Of a stretch of DNA of 64,000 nucleotides, positions 20,326 through 29,852 are shown in pieces (positions within the stretch are counted from its first letter, which is position 1; the number at the start of each line of letters is the position of its first letter). Source of the stretch: Rudaeicoccus suwonensis (GTDB taxonomy: Bacteria > Actinomycetota > Actinomycetes > Actinomycetales > Dermatophilaceae); NCBI RefSeq assembly GCF_007829035.1, contig NZ_VIVQ01000003.1, positions 245,550-309,549 on the forward strand. The letters are read 5' to 3'. The notes beneath the pieces were generated by a model, which was not told the origin of the DNA, did not search any database, and saw only the letters and a list, made by a program, of their open reading frames with translations. A program made the position numbers and the translations under genes.

Positions 20326-20389
20326 GTGCAGTGCAGCAGCACCCGGCGTCACGGCGGTTCTAGCGCGGGTCGGCAACCGCCGCCACGAC

Positions 20390-21067
20390 TCAGTCGGCGA
20401 CCGACGCGATCGAGGTCGCCTGGTCACGGCCGCTCTCCAGCGGCCACCCCTTCTTGGCGAGGCGGGCGCGCACTCGGTCGAGGTCGGCGGCGCTGGGCTC
20501 GTCGTGTGTGATCTCGGCGATCAGATCGAAGGCGTCGGACTCCAGGATCGGGCCCTTGCCGCCAAGAGTGGCGCGGCGTTCGGCCTTGAGAGTGCGGACC
20601 ACCTGCTTGACCTCTTCGTCGGTCAGCCGTCGGTGCAGCAGGGCCAGGATCGGCACATAGTCGGTCGTCGGGATGCCCTCGGGATACCCGGCGCGCAGCC
20701 AGCCGAGCACCCGCATCAGCACGCCGGGACGGTCCTGACTGGTCGCGTCGCTCTCAGCCGAGTCATCGCTGCCGGTGTGCAGTGACAGGGGCCAACCGGC
20801 GGCCGCCAGGCGTGAGGCGACCTCGTTGATGTCGTCCTCGATCGGTGGCGCGTCCTTGATCTGCTCGATCGCGAGTGAGACCGACTCCAGGGTGATCTCG
20901 CCGTCGGGATTGTCGGAGATCACCGTCGCGACGACCGATCGCACCTCGTCAGGTGTGAGCGAGCGCTCCAGCAGCGCGAGCAGCGGGGGGAAGTCCTTGG
21001 GCGGAATGCCTTCGGGGTATCCCTTGCGGAGCCACTCGGTGATCGATTGCAGCAGGTGTGTCGACAT
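20390..21067 (-). CDS. Protein with two tandem DUF3349 domains
   Basis: The ATG overlaps the stop of the upstream membrane protein gene (TGATG), giving 225 residues; the longer open frame upstream is not needed. Two copies of the same unit are visible: residues 1-97 (WLRKGYPEGIPPKDFPPLLA to LAAAGWPLS) and about 117-212 (WLRAGYPEGIPTTDYVPILA to LAKKGWPLE), joined by a Ser/Asp-rich linker. Mycobacterium carries a DUF3349 protein (Rv0543c) in the same order after pitA. The function is unknown; the position suggests a role connected with phosphate uptake. Confidence 0.85.
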   Translation of the reverse strand: MSTHLLQSITEWLRKGYPEGIPPKDFPPLLALLERSLTPDEVRSVVATVISDNPDGEITLESVSLAIEQIKDAPPIEDDINEVASRLAAAGWPLSLHTGSDDSAESDATSQDRPGVLMRVLGWLRAGYPEGIPTTDYVPILALLHRRLTDEEVKQVVRTLKAERRATLGGKGPILESDAFDLIAEITHDEPSAADLDRVRARLAKKGWPLESGRDQATSIASVAD

Positions 21068-21348
21068 CAGAAGAGTTGTATCCCGAGGTAGTGGGCGATG
21101 CTCGCCTTGGTGACATAGAGAACGCCGGTGACGACAGCGGCAGCGACGATCGCGAACAGCACGGAGGCGATCGTCAGAGCCGCGACGTTGCGGGTGGCGA
21201 CAGTACCGTCCGCCTGCTCGCCGCCGCTGCCCTGGTCCCAGAGCCGTATGCCGACCGAGAACAGAAACGGCAGTCCGGCGCCGAAGAGGAGTCCGGTGAC
21301 CAGCACCTTCCAGGTGTCGGTGCCGATGGATGTCCAGTCGATGTTCAT
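21067..21348 (-). CDS. Small membrane protein of the pitA cluster (Rv0544c-like)
   Basis: This 93-residue protein has a strong AGGAGG ribosome binding site and two hydrophobic segments (about residues 14-34 and 57-82). It sits between the phosphate transporter gene and the DUF3349 gene, the same arrangement as Rv0545c-Rv0544c-Rv0543c in Mycobacterium. That synteny suggests an accessory subunit of the transporter, but no motif gives a function. Confidence 0.82.
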   Translation of the reverse strand: MNIDWTSIGTDTWKVLVTGLLFGAGLPFLFSVGIRLWDQGSGGEQADGTVATRNVAALTIASVLFAIVAAAVVTGVLYVTKASIAHYLGIQLF

Positions 21349-21365
21349 CTGATTCCTCCTTCGCT

Positions 21366-22601
21366 TCAGGCCACGCGGGTGGCTTCAGGACGTTCGCTGG
21401 GCGCGACGCTGTTGGTCGAGTCGTCCCATGCGGCGTTGACATTGGCGGCGTCGACCTTCTGCTTCTGAGCGCGCAGGTAGATGAAGGCGGCGAGTCCGAC
21501 GAGGATCACGAAGATCAGCCCGGCCCCGGCGGCGCCGCCGACGAGGTGGCCGACGAAGTAGCTCAGCGCACCCACGATCGCCGCGCACGGCAGGGTGATG
21601 ATCCAGCCGGCGGCCATCCGCCCGGCTACCGCCCAGCGGACCTTCGCTCCCGGCTTGCCGAGACCGCTGCCCATGATGGAGCCGGTCGCAACGTGCGTCG
21701 TGGACAGCGCCATACCGAGGCTGCTGGAGGTCAGGATGATCGCCGCGGAGGACGCCTCGGCCGCCATACCTTGCGGTGCCTCTATCTCCACCAGACCCTT
21801 GCCCAGGGTGCGGATGATGCGCCAGCCGCCGATGTAGGTGCCCAGCGCGATGGCGCCGGCACACAGCACGATGATCCAGACCGGCAGTCCGTCGGCCTTG
21901 ATGCTCTTGTCGCTGAGGGAGCCGTGAGCGATGAGGGCGAGGGCGATGACACCCATCGTCTTCTGGGCGTCACCGGTGCCGTGGGCCAGCGAGACGAGCG
22001 AGGCGGTGGCCACCTGGCCCCAGCGAAAGCCTCTGTCCTTGGCCGACTTTCGCGACCGCTTGGTCGTCGCGTAGACCAGGAAGGTGCCGATGGCGGCGAT
22101 CGCTCCGGCGATGAAGGGCGAGAGCACTGCGGGGATGATGACCTTGACGACCAGGCCGTTCCAGTTGATGCCGCTGGTGCCGATGGCGGCCAGGCCGGAG
22201 CCGATGAGTCCGCCGAACAGAGCGTGGGAGGAACTGCTGGGCAGACCGAACAGCCAGGTGACCAGGTTCCACAGGATGCCGCCGATGAGCCCGGCGAAGA
22301 TGATGAACATCGCCTTTTCCGGGCTGAGGCCGGCTACGAGGCCGCCTGATTTCTTCTGGATCTTCAGCACTGAGGTCGTGACGGTGATTGCCACTTCGAC
22401 CGATAGGAATCCGCCGACGAGGTTGAGCACCGCCGAGACAGCCACGGCGGCTTTCGGCTTGAGCGCGCCGGTTGCGATGGACGTCGCCATGGCGTTGCCG
22501 GTGTCGTGGAAGCCGTTGGTGAAGTCGAATCCCACCGCCGTGACGATGAGCAGAATGAGGATGAAGATCTCTGCGCTCACGAGAATCGAGTATGACGGCA
22601 T
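21366..22601 (-). CDS. pitA: Low-affinity inorganic phosphate transporter (Pit family)
   Basis: The 411-residue membrane protein carries the duplicated Pit signature: FDFTNGFHDTGNAMATS near the N-terminus and SSLGMALSTTHVATGSIMG in the second half. About ten membrane segments are visible, with the expected central hydrophilic loop around TTKRSRKSAKDRG. Pit proteins move metal-phosphate with protons. The start could be ATG 22601 (used here), TTG 22619 or a later GTG; none has a good ribosome binding site. It heads a three-gene minus-strand operon. Confidence 0.9.
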   Translation of the reverse strand: MPSYSILVSAEIFILILLIVTAVGFDFTNGFHDTGNAMATSIATGALKPKAAVAVSAVLNLVGGFLSVEVAITVTTSVLKIQKKSGGLVAGLSPEKAMFIIFAGLIGGILWNLVTWLFGLPSSSSHALFGGLIGSGLAAIGTSGINWNGLVVKVIIPAVLSPFIAGAIAAIGTFLVYATTKRSRKSAKDRGFRWGQVATASLVSLAHGTGDAQKTMGVIALALIAHGSLSDKSIKADGLPVWIIVLCAGAIALGTYIGGWRIIRTLGKGLVEIEAPQGMAAEASSAAIILTSSSLGMALSTTHVATGSIMGSGLGKPGAKVRWAVAGRMAAGWIITLPCAAIVGALSYFVGHLVGGAAGAGLIFVILVGLAAFIYLRAQKQKVDAANVNAAWDDSTNSVAPSERPEATRVA

Positions 22602-22646
22602 CGTTCGGCGTGTCGGCAACCCGAACGGGAAGACCGGTTGGTTAAT

Positions 22647-24386
22647 TCACTCGATGTTCAGACGCTTCCCGACCCGCAGCAGCACGCGCAGTGCATCGGC
22701 GATGCCGGTCGCGTCGACCGGCGTCGTGCCTACCGGAGGGAGATGTGCCAGCAGACGCTGGAGTCGTTGCGCCATCGCATGCGCGTCGAGAGCTGTCACC
22801 GGATCGGTCGTCCAGCACGCCGCCAGCACGACATACGTCAGTTCGTTCAAAGCCGTCTCGAGTTCATCCCCATCGGCCAACTCGCCAGGCAGATCGCTCT
22901 GTGCGATCTGCAGGATCCGGCCGCACTGCAGCTTCTCGAAGGCCAGATCGCGGCGCGCGGCGTACCCGCTGTCGGTCGACTGCTGACCGTCGCTGAGCAG
23001 GAGCAGCAGTCGTTCCAGCGAGCGCAGCGTCCGGCGGAACTGTCGACGCACCAAGGCGATCGGCGTGCGGCGGCCCATGATCCAGATCACCAGCAACGAG
23101 GCCGCCGCGCCGATCAGGGTCTCCAGAAAACGCTGGCCGACGATCGTGCCGATCGGCTTGTAGGGACTGCTGGCGGTGCTGATCAGAAGCGCCATGGGTG
23201 TGACGAAGATGACAGCGATGGCGTAGTTGCGCACGGCCAGCAACTGGATGAAGAACACCAGCACCAGCGTGATCAACACGACGATGATCCCGCTCAGGTG
23301 CAGCGAGTGCACGGCGGCGAACACCCCGATGCCGACGACCGTTCCGGCCAACCGGTGCAGCGCACGGTGGGTCAGGGACAGTCGATCGGCCTGCATCGAC
23401 ATGATCAGCGCCGCGGTCATCACCGACCAGTACGGATGGCCGATGTGAAATCCGTAGGACACCACGCAGGTGAGCAGCACGGCGGCCCCGATACGCCGCG
23501 CGGCAAGCCACGGCAGCGAGGCCGTCGACAGACCCCATCTGACCAGGTATGTCGCATCAGGTCGCCCGAGGTAACGACGCTGCTCCATGCCTGAGACGGC
23601 GACGGTGCTGCCAAGCAGGTGGATCCGCACGATGCGCTCGACGATGGCGACGTGCAGTCGGCGCAGTTCGGAGTTCATCTGTCGCCAGCGGTGCAGTCGC
23701 GGCTCCCGGCCGACGGCGTCCTCCAGAATCATCGACGCTGCAAAGACATTGGCGTAGGCGTTGTCCCGCAAGGCTGCGCGCCGCGACAGCGGGGTGGTCT
23801 CGACGTCCGTGTCGAGGTATTCGGTGACGGCCTGGCGCGCGCCGTCCATGGCGTCCTGCTCGGCCTGACGCGGCGTGAGCAACTGCAGCAGCAGTGAAGC
23901 GGCCGAGGCTCCGATGCAGCCGATGGCGGCGACCGCGATGATCGAGCCGCGCGCCATACCGACCGAGGGCAGATACGTCGCGATCGCCGGGCCGATGATC
24001 AGGAACATTGCGCCGGGTGGCTCGCCCACCAGTGTGTTGTAACCCAGCACGGTGATCACGGCGATGGTGCACAGCAGCATGGTCAACAACACCGGGCTCT
24101 CGCCGACGAGCGTGCCGAGCGCCGTGCCGACGATGTAGGTGGCATCCATCGCGCTGAGGATGACCAGCCGGTTGCGGATCGGGCGGTTGCTGGCGACGAC
24201 TCCGAGGAAGGCGCCCAGCAGGCCGACCAGCGCCAGTGCGGGTCCGAGGATGAGGCTGATCAGGGCGACGGCGACTGCCGTGATCGCCGTGGCGTGCAGC
24301 GCGAACTTCCAGCGGCCGGGTGCCGGTTTGACCTCCGCGAAGGTCATCACCTGACGGCTGAGAGCGCTCGGTATGGCGGAGGGCAT
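22647..24386 (-). CDS. FUSC-family membrane protein
   Basis: The 579-residue protein shows two membrane blocks, about residues 28-170 and 305-445. The second contains RIGAAVLLTCVVSYGFHIGHPYWSVMTAALIM and the FUSC_2-type HRALHRLAGTVVG. The blocks are separated by and followed with long soluble helical regions. This duplicated arrangement is that of the FUSC/aromatic-acid-exporter-like (YccS/AaeB) family. A role in efflux is known for some relatives, but no substrate can be assigned. It sits six bases before rsgA's end on the same strand, so it may be cotranscribed with aroA and rsgA. Confidence 0.82.
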   Translation of the reverse strand: MPSAIPSALSRQVMTFAEVKPAPGRWKFALHATAITAVAVALISLILGPALALVGLLGAFLGVVASNRPIRNRLVILSAMDATYIVGTALGTLVGESPVLLTMLLCTIAVITVLGYNTLVGEPPGAMFLIIGPAIATYLPSVGMARGSIIAVAAIGCIGASAASLLLQLLTPRQAEQDAMDGARQAVTEYLDTDVETTPLSRRAALRDNAYANVFAASMILEDAVGREPRLHRWRQMNSELRRLHVAIVERIVRIHLLGSTVAVSGMEQRRYLGRPDATYLVRWGLSTASLPWLAARRIGAAVLLTCVVSYGFHIGHPYWSVMTAALIMSMQADRLSLTHRALHRLAGTVVGIGVFAAVHSLHLSGIIVVLITLVLVFFIQLLAVRNYAIAVIFVTPMALLISTASSPYKPIGTIVGQRFLETLIGAAASLLVIWIMGRRTPIALVRRQFRRTLRSLERLLLLLSDGQQSTDSGYAARRDLAFEKLQCGRILQIAQSDLPGELADGDELETALNELTYVVLAACWTTDPVTALDAHAMAQRLQRLLAHLPPVGTTPVDATGIADALRVLLRVGKRLNIE

Positions 24387-24391
24387 CGGCG

Positions 24392-25426
24392 TCAGCCTCG
24401 ATCCGGACCGTCGCCGGCCTCGCCGGCGCGGGACCGCAGCAGCCTGCGCAGCGACGCCAACCTGGCCACACCGACCGGGCCGGCGTTTCCGGCGGCGACC
24501 CAGGCGTCGAGACCGCAGTCCGGCTCGTCGTGACTGCAGCCTCGGGGGCAGTCGTCGGTGCCACCGGCGAGTTCGGGGAAGTACGTGATGATGCGATCGG
24601 GGTCGACGTGCGCCAACCCGAAAGACCGCACGCCCGGGGTGTCGATGACCCAGCCGCCGTCGGGCAATGCCAAAGCGATCGCCGACGTCGAGGTGTGCCG
24701 CCCGCGGCCGGTCACGGCGTTGACGACGCCGGTCGCCCGGTCCACACCCGGCACAAGGGCGTTCACCAGCGTCGACTTGCCCACGCCCGAGTGCCCGACG
24801 AAGACCGTCACCTGATCGTGCAGCCGCGCCCGGACGAGCTCGACCGCGGCACCGTCGAGCGTTCCCTGTGCGGTGCGTGACACCACACAGTGCGGTATGT
24901 CGAGCCCGTCGTAGTTGGCCAGGAAACCCTCCGGCGACACCAGATCGGCCTTGGTGAGGACGAGCAGAGGCTCCATGCCCGCGTCGTATGCCGCGACCAG
25001 GCAGCGGTCGACCATGCGGGGACGAGGCTCGGGGTCGGCGAGCGCCGTGACGATGGCCAGTTGGTCGGCGTTGGCGACGATGACGCGCTCGTAAGGATCG
25101 GTGTCGTCAGCGGTTCGCCGCAGCACGCTGGAGCGGGGTTCGACGCGCACGATCCGCGCCAGTGTGCCCGGATCCCCGGAGGTGTCTCCCACCAGGGCGA
25201 CGCGGTCACCGACGACGGTGCTGGTGCGGCCGAGTTCCCTGGCTCGCATTGCGGTGACCTCGTGGCCGTCGAGCAGGCAGGTCCACCGGCCGCGGTCGAC
25301 GCCGACGACCATGCCGATCTCGGCATCGGCGTGGGCGGGGCGGTCTTTCGTGCGGGGACGGCTGCCCTTGCGGCTGGGCCGCACGCGCACGTCGCTCTCG
25401 TCATACCGGCGGCTGGGTTGAGGCAC
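24392..25426 (-). CDS. rsgA: Ribosome small-subunit biogenesis GTPase RsgA
   Basis: RsgA is a GTPase that acts late in 30S subunit assembly. The 344-residue protein has an N-terminal OB-fold region (about residues 40-105) and a circularly permuted GTPase domain: G4 LTKADL comes before G1 GHSGVGKSTLVN and G3 DTPGVRSFGL. A C-terminal zinc-type segment follows (DDCPRGCSHDEPDC). The basic N-terminal extension of about 35 residues is usual in actinobacteria. It directly follows aroA with a 3-base gap, as in Mycobacterium. Confidence 0.93.
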   Translation of the reverse strand: MPQPSRRYDESDVRVRPSRKGSRPRTKDRPAHADAEIGMVVGVDRGRWTCLLDGHEVTAMRARELGRTSTVVGDRVALVGDTSGDPGTLARIVRVEPRSSVLRRTADDTDPYERVIVANADQLAIVTALADPEPRPRMVDRCLVAAYDAGMEPLLVLTKADLVSPEGFLANYDGLDIPHCVVSRTAQGTLDGAAVELVRARLHDQVTVFVGHSGVGKSTLVNALVPGVDRATGVVNAVTGRGRHTSTSAIALALPDGGWVIDTPGVRSFGLAHVDPDRIITYFPELAGGTDDCPRGCSHDEPDCGLDAWVAAGNAGPVGVARLASLRRLLRSRAGEAGDGPDRG

Positions 25427-25429
25427 CGC

Positions 25430-26716
25430 TCAGGCGCCGATCATCCGGGCCCACAACGTGGTGAACTCCGGCAGCGTCTTGGCGACGGTGCCGGCGTCCT
25501 GGACGGCCACACCGGCGACGCGCAGGCCGATGACCGCCGCAGTCATGACCATCCGGTGGTCGGCATACGTGCGAAAGACATCGCCGTGCATCCGCTGCGG
25601 CCGGATGATCAGACCGTCCGGCGTCTCGGTGACGTCGCCGCCGAGACGGTTGAGCTCGGTCGCCAGGGCAGCCAGCCGGTCGGTCTCGTGACCGCGGATG
25701 TGTGCGACCCCGCGAAAGTATGACGGTCCGTCGGCGAAGGCGGCGATCGCGGCCACGACAGGCGTGAGTTCGCTGGCTTCGTGCAGGTCGAGGTCGACGG
25801 CGGTGATCCGCTCCGGGCCGACCACCGTGAGGCCGTGCCGGTCGAGGGTGACCTCGGCGCCGAACACGCCCAGGATCTCGCGCAACTTGTCACCGGCTTG
25901 CGAGGTCGCCGACGGCCAGCCCGGAACGGTCACCCGACCGCCGGTGACGACCGCGGCAGCCAGGAATGCCGCGGCATTCGACAGATCCGGCTCGACGTCG
26001 ACCTCGAGTGACCTGATCGGCGAGGGCTCGACCCGCCACCGGTTGACGTCGGAGTCGTCGACGAGCACCCCGGCGTCGCGCAGCACCTCGACGGTCATCG
26101 CGATGTGCGGCAACGAGGGCACCTGCTTTCCGTCGTGTATGACGGTGATGCCGTCGTCATAGCGCGCTCCAGCGAGCAGCAGCGCACTGACGAACTGCGA
26201 CGAGCCGGACGCGTCGAGGTGCACATTTCCGCCGGCCACCCGGCCGGCTCCGGTCAGCCGGAAGGGCAGGCCGTCTCCGTCGACGTCGACCCCGATCGTG
26301 CGCAATGCCTGCAGTACGGGTGCCATCGGTCGCCGCCGGGCGCCTTCGTCACCGTCGAAGGACACGGTGCCCTCGGCGAGCGCGGCCACCGGAGGCAGGA
26401 AACGCATCACGGTGCCGGCCAAGCCGCAGTCGATCTGTGCGGGACCCTGCAACGGCGCCGGCTCGACGATCCACTCCGTGTCGTCGTCGCTGGTCGTGAT
26501 CGTGGTGCCGAGCGATTGCAGCGCCGAGCACATGAGCGTGGTGTCACGTGAGCGCAGCGGCCGGGTCAGACGCGACGTGTCATCGGCGAGGGCGGCAAGC
26601 ACCAGGTAGCGGTTGGTCAACGACTTGCTGCCCGGGACGGTCACGGTCGCCTCGATCGGGGCGACCGCCGTGGGTGCGGGCCAGTCATGGCTGGGATGCG
26701 GATGTTCGGAACTCAT
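25430..26716 (-). CDS. aroA: 3-phosphoshikimate 1-carboxyvinyltransferase (EPSP synthase)
   Basis: This is the sixth step of the shikimate pathway, joining shikimate 3-phosphate and phosphoenolpyruvate. The 428-residue protein has [17 protein letters not shown] near residue 29, [16 protein letters not shown] near residue 98, [19 protein letters not shown] near residue 170 and [15 protein letters not shown] near residue 240. The length is normal. It is divergent from the SRAP gene and is the first gene of an aroA-rsgA(-FUSC) operon, the same neighbourhood as in Mycobacterium. Confidence 0.95.
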   Translation of the reverse strand: MSSEHPHPSHDWPAPTAVAPIEATVTVPGSKSLTNRYLVLAALADDTSRLTRPLRSRDTTLMCSALQSLGTTITTSDDDTEWIVEPAPLQGPAQIDCGLAGTVMRFLPPVAALAEGTVSFDGDEGARRRPMAPVLQALRTIGVDVDGDGLPFRLTGAGRVAGGNVHLDASGSSQFVSALLLAGARYDDGITVIHDGKQVPSLPHIAMTVEVLRDAGVLVDDSDVNRWRVEPSPIRSLEVDVEPDLSNAAAFLAAAVVTGGRVTVPGWPSATSQAGDKLREILGVFGAEVTLDRHGLTVVGPERITAVDLDLHEASELTPVVAAIAAFADGPSYFRGVAHIRGHETDRLAALATELNRLGGDVTETPDGLIIRPQRMHGDVFRTYADHRMVMTAAVIGLRVAGVAVQDAGTVAKTLPEFTTLWARMIGA

Positions 26717-26910
26717 CGGTGACTACGGTAGCGAGGCAAAGGGACACCGAGCGTTTCCGTTCGCCTGCTGTGCCACCGCGGTTCGGTGCGAAGTGTCGAT
26801 CCTGGTCGGATAGCGAAACTGCTTCCGGCAACCAGTGACATTTCGCGGCCGCGCCGACGGCGCTCTCCTGGTGTGTCGCGACGAGGACCGGTCTCGTCCC
26901 AGGGCCTCAC

Positions 26911-26924
26911 TACGCTGAGTGGCA
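26911..26924 (+). promoter_or_regulatory. Candidate leaderless promoter of the SRAP gene
   Basis: TACGCT at 26911-26916 is followed by seven bases and the ATG. No ribosome binding site precedes the start. No convincing -35 box is seen. Confidence 0.45.
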
Positions 26925-27745
26925 TGTGTGGCCGGTATGCCGCGAGCTTCGCGCCCGACGACCTGGTCGATGACTTCGAGATCGACCAGGACCGCACTGA
27001 CGAAACCACCCGCTCGATCCTGGTCAACCCGCAGGATCCGCCCGCTGGAGCGCCGGACTGGAACATGGCACCGACCAAACAGGCGCCGGTCGTGCTGACC
27101 CGCGCGACAGCGGACGCACCACCCGCGCGGCAGTTACGCCTGCTGACCTGGGGCCTGGTGCCCTCGTGGGCCAAGGACACCAAGGTCGGTCTGCGGATGA
27201 TCAACGCGCGCGCCGAGACCCTGCTCGACAAGGGCGCCTTCGCCCGGGCGGCGCTCGCGCGAAGGTGCCTCGTGCCCGCGGACGGTTGGTACGAATGGCA
27301 GGTGAGCCCCACCGCAGTCGACACCAAGGGACGGCCGCGCAAGCAGCCGTTCTTCGTGCGACGCGCGGACGGTCAGATCGCTGCGTTCGCCGGGGTCTAC
27401 GAGTTCTGGCGGGACCGTTCGCTGCCGGAGGGCGATCCGGGCGCCTGGGTCGCGAGCTACTCGATCGTGACGACCGCGGCCGAACCCGGCCTCGACCGCA
27501 TCCACGATCGGCAGCCGCTCGTGCTCGATCGAGGCGATTGGTCGCGCTGGCTGGATCCTGCTCTGGTCGACCCCGGCCCAGTCCGGGCGATGCTCGAGTC
27601 GGCGCCGCGCGGTCGCTTCGAGGCGTGGCCGGTCGGCGCGGCAGTGGGTTCAGGGCGCAACAACGGTCCCGATCTGCTGCGCCCGGCTCCGGCTGAAGAC
27701 CTGGTCGGCGTGGTCGACCCGATGACCGGCGAGGTGATCGGGTGA
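26924..27745 (+). CDS. SRAP-domain protein (HMCES/YedK family)
   Basis: The start at 26924 places cysteine at position 2 (MCGRYA), which is essential because this cysteine is exposed by methionine removal and forms the covalent link with abasic sites in single-stranded DNA. Other family motifs follow: WNMAPTKQAPVV, MINARAETL, RRCLVPADGWYEWQ and the active-site IHDRQPLVL. The 273-residue length is normal. It protects abasic sites at replication forks. The hydrolase gene starts in a four-base overlap (GTGA). Confidence 0.93.
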   Translation: MCGRYAASFAPDDLVDDFEIDQDRTDETTRSILVNPQDPPAGAPDWNMAPTKQAPVVLTRATADAPPARQLRLLTWGLVPSWAKDTKVGLRMINARAETLLDKGAFARAALARRCLVPADGWYEWQVSPTAVDTKGRPRKQPFFVRRADGQIAAFAGVYEFWRDRSLPEGDPGAWVASYSIVTTAAEPGLDRIHDRQPLVLDRGDWSRWLDPALVDPGPVRAMLESAPRGRFEAWPVGAAVGSGRNNGPDLLRPAPAEDLVGVVDPMTGEVIG

Positions 27746-28374
27746 CGCTCCGCGTCCGTGAGATCGCGACACCGGCAGGTATGGCGCGGGCACACGTCGA
27801 GCGGGCGCTCACGGCCAAGGGCACGGTGATCCTGGGCCACGGCGCGGGCGGTGGAGTCGATGCCCCTGACCTGGTGTCGCTGCGCCGGCTCGTGGCCGAC
27901 GGATGGTGCTACGTACGCGTCGAGCAGCCCTGGCGTGTTGCCGGTCGCAGGATCGCCACTCCACCGAAAACACTTGACGCTGCGTGGGTTCCGGTGGTTG
28001 AGGCGCTGACGAACGGGCGATGGGCGTTACCGCGCCCCCTGGTCGTGGGCGGGCGCTCGGCGGGGGCGCGGGTTGCCTGTCGCACGGCGGCAACTGTTGT
28101 CGCGGATGCGGTCCTGGCGCTGTCCTTCCCGTTGCACCCGCCAGGTTCTCCGGAAAAATCCCGCGCACACGAGGCCGCGCTGGTTCTCGACAGCGGCATG
28201 CCGCTGTGCGTCATACAGGGCGGTCGCGATCCGTTCGGGCGACCGGAGGAGGTGCGGGCCGCGCTGGGCGACGGCGTCGAGGTGCGCAGTGTGCGCGGCG
28301 ACCACAGCTTCGCGGCGCACCCCGAGGATGCGTTCGACGCCGCGAGCGCATGGCTGTCGACGATTGGCGGGTAA
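27742..28374 (+). CDS. Small alpha/beta hydrolase (KANL3/Tex30-like)
   Basis: The 210-residue protein has an oxyanion region [15 protein letters not shown], a nucleophile elbow [12 protein letters not shown] (Ser near residue 111), an acid in [10 protein letters not shown] and a histidine in VRGDHSF. This is the complete catalytic triad of the dienelactone-hydrolase-like alpha/beta fold. It is translationally coupled to the SRAP gene. The substrate is unknown. Confidence 0.82.
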   Translation: MTLRVREIATPAGMARAHVERALTAKGTVILGHGAGGGVDAPDLVSLRRLVADGWCYVRVEQPWRVAGRRIATPPKTLDAAWVPVVEALTNGRWALPRPLVVGGRSAGARVACRTAATVVADAVLALSFPLHPPGSPEKSRAHEAALVLDSGMPLCVIQGGRDPFGRPEEVRAALGDGVEVRSVRGDHSFAAHPEDAFDAASAWLSTIGG

Positions 28375-28385
28375 CGTCAGGTACA
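28372..28385 (+). promoter_or_regulatory. Candidate leaderless promoter of fgd
   Basis: TAACGT at 28372-28377, whose first three bases are the stop codon of the hydrolase gene, is followed by seven bases and the fgd ATG. There is no Shine-Dalgarno sequence. Confidence 0.4.
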
Positions 28386-29386
28386 TGACGCTTCGTATCG
28401 GATACAAGGCATCGGCCGAGCAGTTCGGTCCTCGCGAACTCGTCGATCTGGCGGTGGAGGCGGAACGATGCGGGCTCGACAGTGCATTCGCCTCCGACCA
28501 CTTCCAGCCGTGGCGTCATGACGGCGGCCATGCACCCCACGCACTGACCTGGCTGGCCGCAGCAGGCGCGCGCACCGAGCGGATCGCGCTGGGCACCTCG
28601 GTGCTGACGCCGAGCTTCCGCTACAACCCGGCCGTGCTCGCGCAGACCTTCGCGACGCTCGGCTGCCTGTATCCGGGTCGGGTCATCCTGGGCGTCGGCT
28701 CCGGTGAGGCGCTCAACGAGATCGCCGTCGGGCAGCAGGGCTGGCCGGACTTCAAGGAGCGCTTCGCCCGGCTGCGTGAGTCGGTGCGGTTGATGCGGCA
28801 ACTGTGGACCAAGGAGCGCGTCACCTTCGAAGGCGATTACTACCGCACCTCCGACGCGACCATCTATGACCGCCCCGATGAGCCGATCCCGGTGTACGTC
28901 GCGGCCGGCGGCCCGACCGTGGCGAAGTATGCCGGCCGGATGGGTGACGGCATGATCGTCACCTCGGGCAAGGGCATGAGTCTGTATGCCGATGAACTGG
29001 TGCCGGCGATGCACGAAGGCGAGACGTTGGGCAAGCGTTCGCCGGGCGACGTGGAGCAGTTGCTCGAGGTCAAGATTTCCTACGACCGCGACCCCGAGCA
29101 GGCACTGGAGAACACGAGATTCTGGGCGCCGCTGGCGCTCACCGCCGAGCAGAAGCACAGCCTGCACGACCCGATCGAGATGGAGCGCGCGGCGGACGAG
29201 CTTCCCATCGAGCAGATCGCCTCACGCTGGATCGTGGCGTCGGATGCACAGACAGTGGTCGACCAAGTCCGCCCGTATGTCGATCTCGGGTTCACGCACC
29301 TGGTGGTGCACGGCCCGGGTCAGGACCAGCGCAGGTTCTTGCAGCAGTTCAGCGCAGACGTGGTGCCGGCGCTGCGGGAGCTGTAA
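28385..29386 (+). CDS. fgd: F420-dependent glucose-6-phosphate dehydrogenase
   Basis: This luciferase-fold enzyme oxidises glucose 6-phosphate while reducing coenzyme F420 and supplies the cell with F420H2. The 333-residue product starts [20 protein letters not shown] and contains [17 protein letters not shown] with the active-site region, [18 protein letters not shown] and VGSGEALNE, all closely matching Fgd1 (usual length about 336). Its presence implies that the organism makes F420. It follows the hydrolase gene after 10 bases. Confidence 0.93.
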   Translation: MTLRIGYKASAEQFGPRELVDLAVEAERCGLDSAFASDHFQPWRHDGGHAPHALTWLAAAGARTERIALGTSVLTPSFRYNPAVLAQTFATLGCLYPGRVILGVGSGEALNEIAVGQQGWPDFKERFARLRESVRLMRQLWTKERVTFEGDYYRTSDATIYDRPDEPIPVYVAAGGPTVAKYAGRMGDGMIVTSGKGMSLYADELVPAMHEGETLGKRSPGDVEQLLEVKISYDRDPEQALENTRFWAPLALTAEQKHSLHDPIEMERAADELPIEQIASRWIVASDAQTVVDQVRPYVDLGFTHLVVHGPGQDQRRFLQQFSADVVPALREL

Positions 29387-29395
29387 CGGCCGGGT

Positions 29396-29419
29396 GCCGC
29401 GGCTGACTCAGGCCGCGGC
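29396..29419. terminator. GC-rich hairpin after fgd
   Basis: GCCGCGGC at 29396-29403 and 29412-29419 pair around an eight-base loop, ten bases past the fgd stop. No T-run follows, so this is a weak terminator candidate. It overlaps the end of the small minus-strand frame. Confidence 0.45.
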
Positions 29420-29614
29420 CGTCTCGTCCGCGCTCGCCAGAGACGGGCTCGGCAGGGCAAGCGTGGTGGTTCGCGTCGAGGTGGTCGTCGTCGACCACAT
29501 CGATCCGAGGGCCTGGTTGCTGCGATCCCGCCACAGCATCCGGCCGAACATACCGATGAGGAAGGTCACCGATATCGCGTAAAGCACCCCGATTGCGACG
29601 ACTGCTATCCACAT
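29408..29614 (-). CDS. Small single-pass membrane protein, hypothetical
   Basis: A 68-residue frame convergent with fgd starts with a hydrophobic segment (about residues 2-26), then a charged RDR patch and a Thr/Ser/Ala-rich tail. The start is ATG with only a weak purine stretch upstream. Third codon positions are mostly G or C like real genes here. I do not recognise a family and cannot exclude a chance frame. Confidence 0.45.
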   Translation of the reverse strand: MWIAVVAIGVLYAISVTFLIGMFGRMLWRDRSNQALGSMWSTTTTSTRTTTLALPSPSLASADETAAA

Positions 29615-29688
29615 GTCAAGGATCGTATCCTGGATTTACTGGACGTGTGACCAGTTTTCGAAATTCCGGTGAACTCCCGGTGGGCGCG

Positions 29689-29715
29689 GGGAATGCGGCA
29701 GGCCTTGCCGTCGTT
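29689..29715 (+). promoter_or_regulatory. SigR-type promoter upstream of sigR
   Basis: GGGAAT at 29689-29694, an 18-base spacer and GTT at 29713-29715 match exactly the consensus of the thiol-stress sigma factor SigR (GGAAT-N18-GTT). It lies about 140 bases before the sigR start, so sigR should be autoregulated as in Streptomyces. Confidence 0.8.
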
Positions 29716-29852
29716 GGCATGGGCGTCTGTCATCAGCTGGGATGTGAGGAGTCTCACCCGTGTTGTATGCCGCTTCGGCGCTCTGTGAACCAGCGGGCTC
29801 GAGTCCGTCACCCGTTCGACAGAAGACTCGCCATACCAATGGAGGACTAGGC

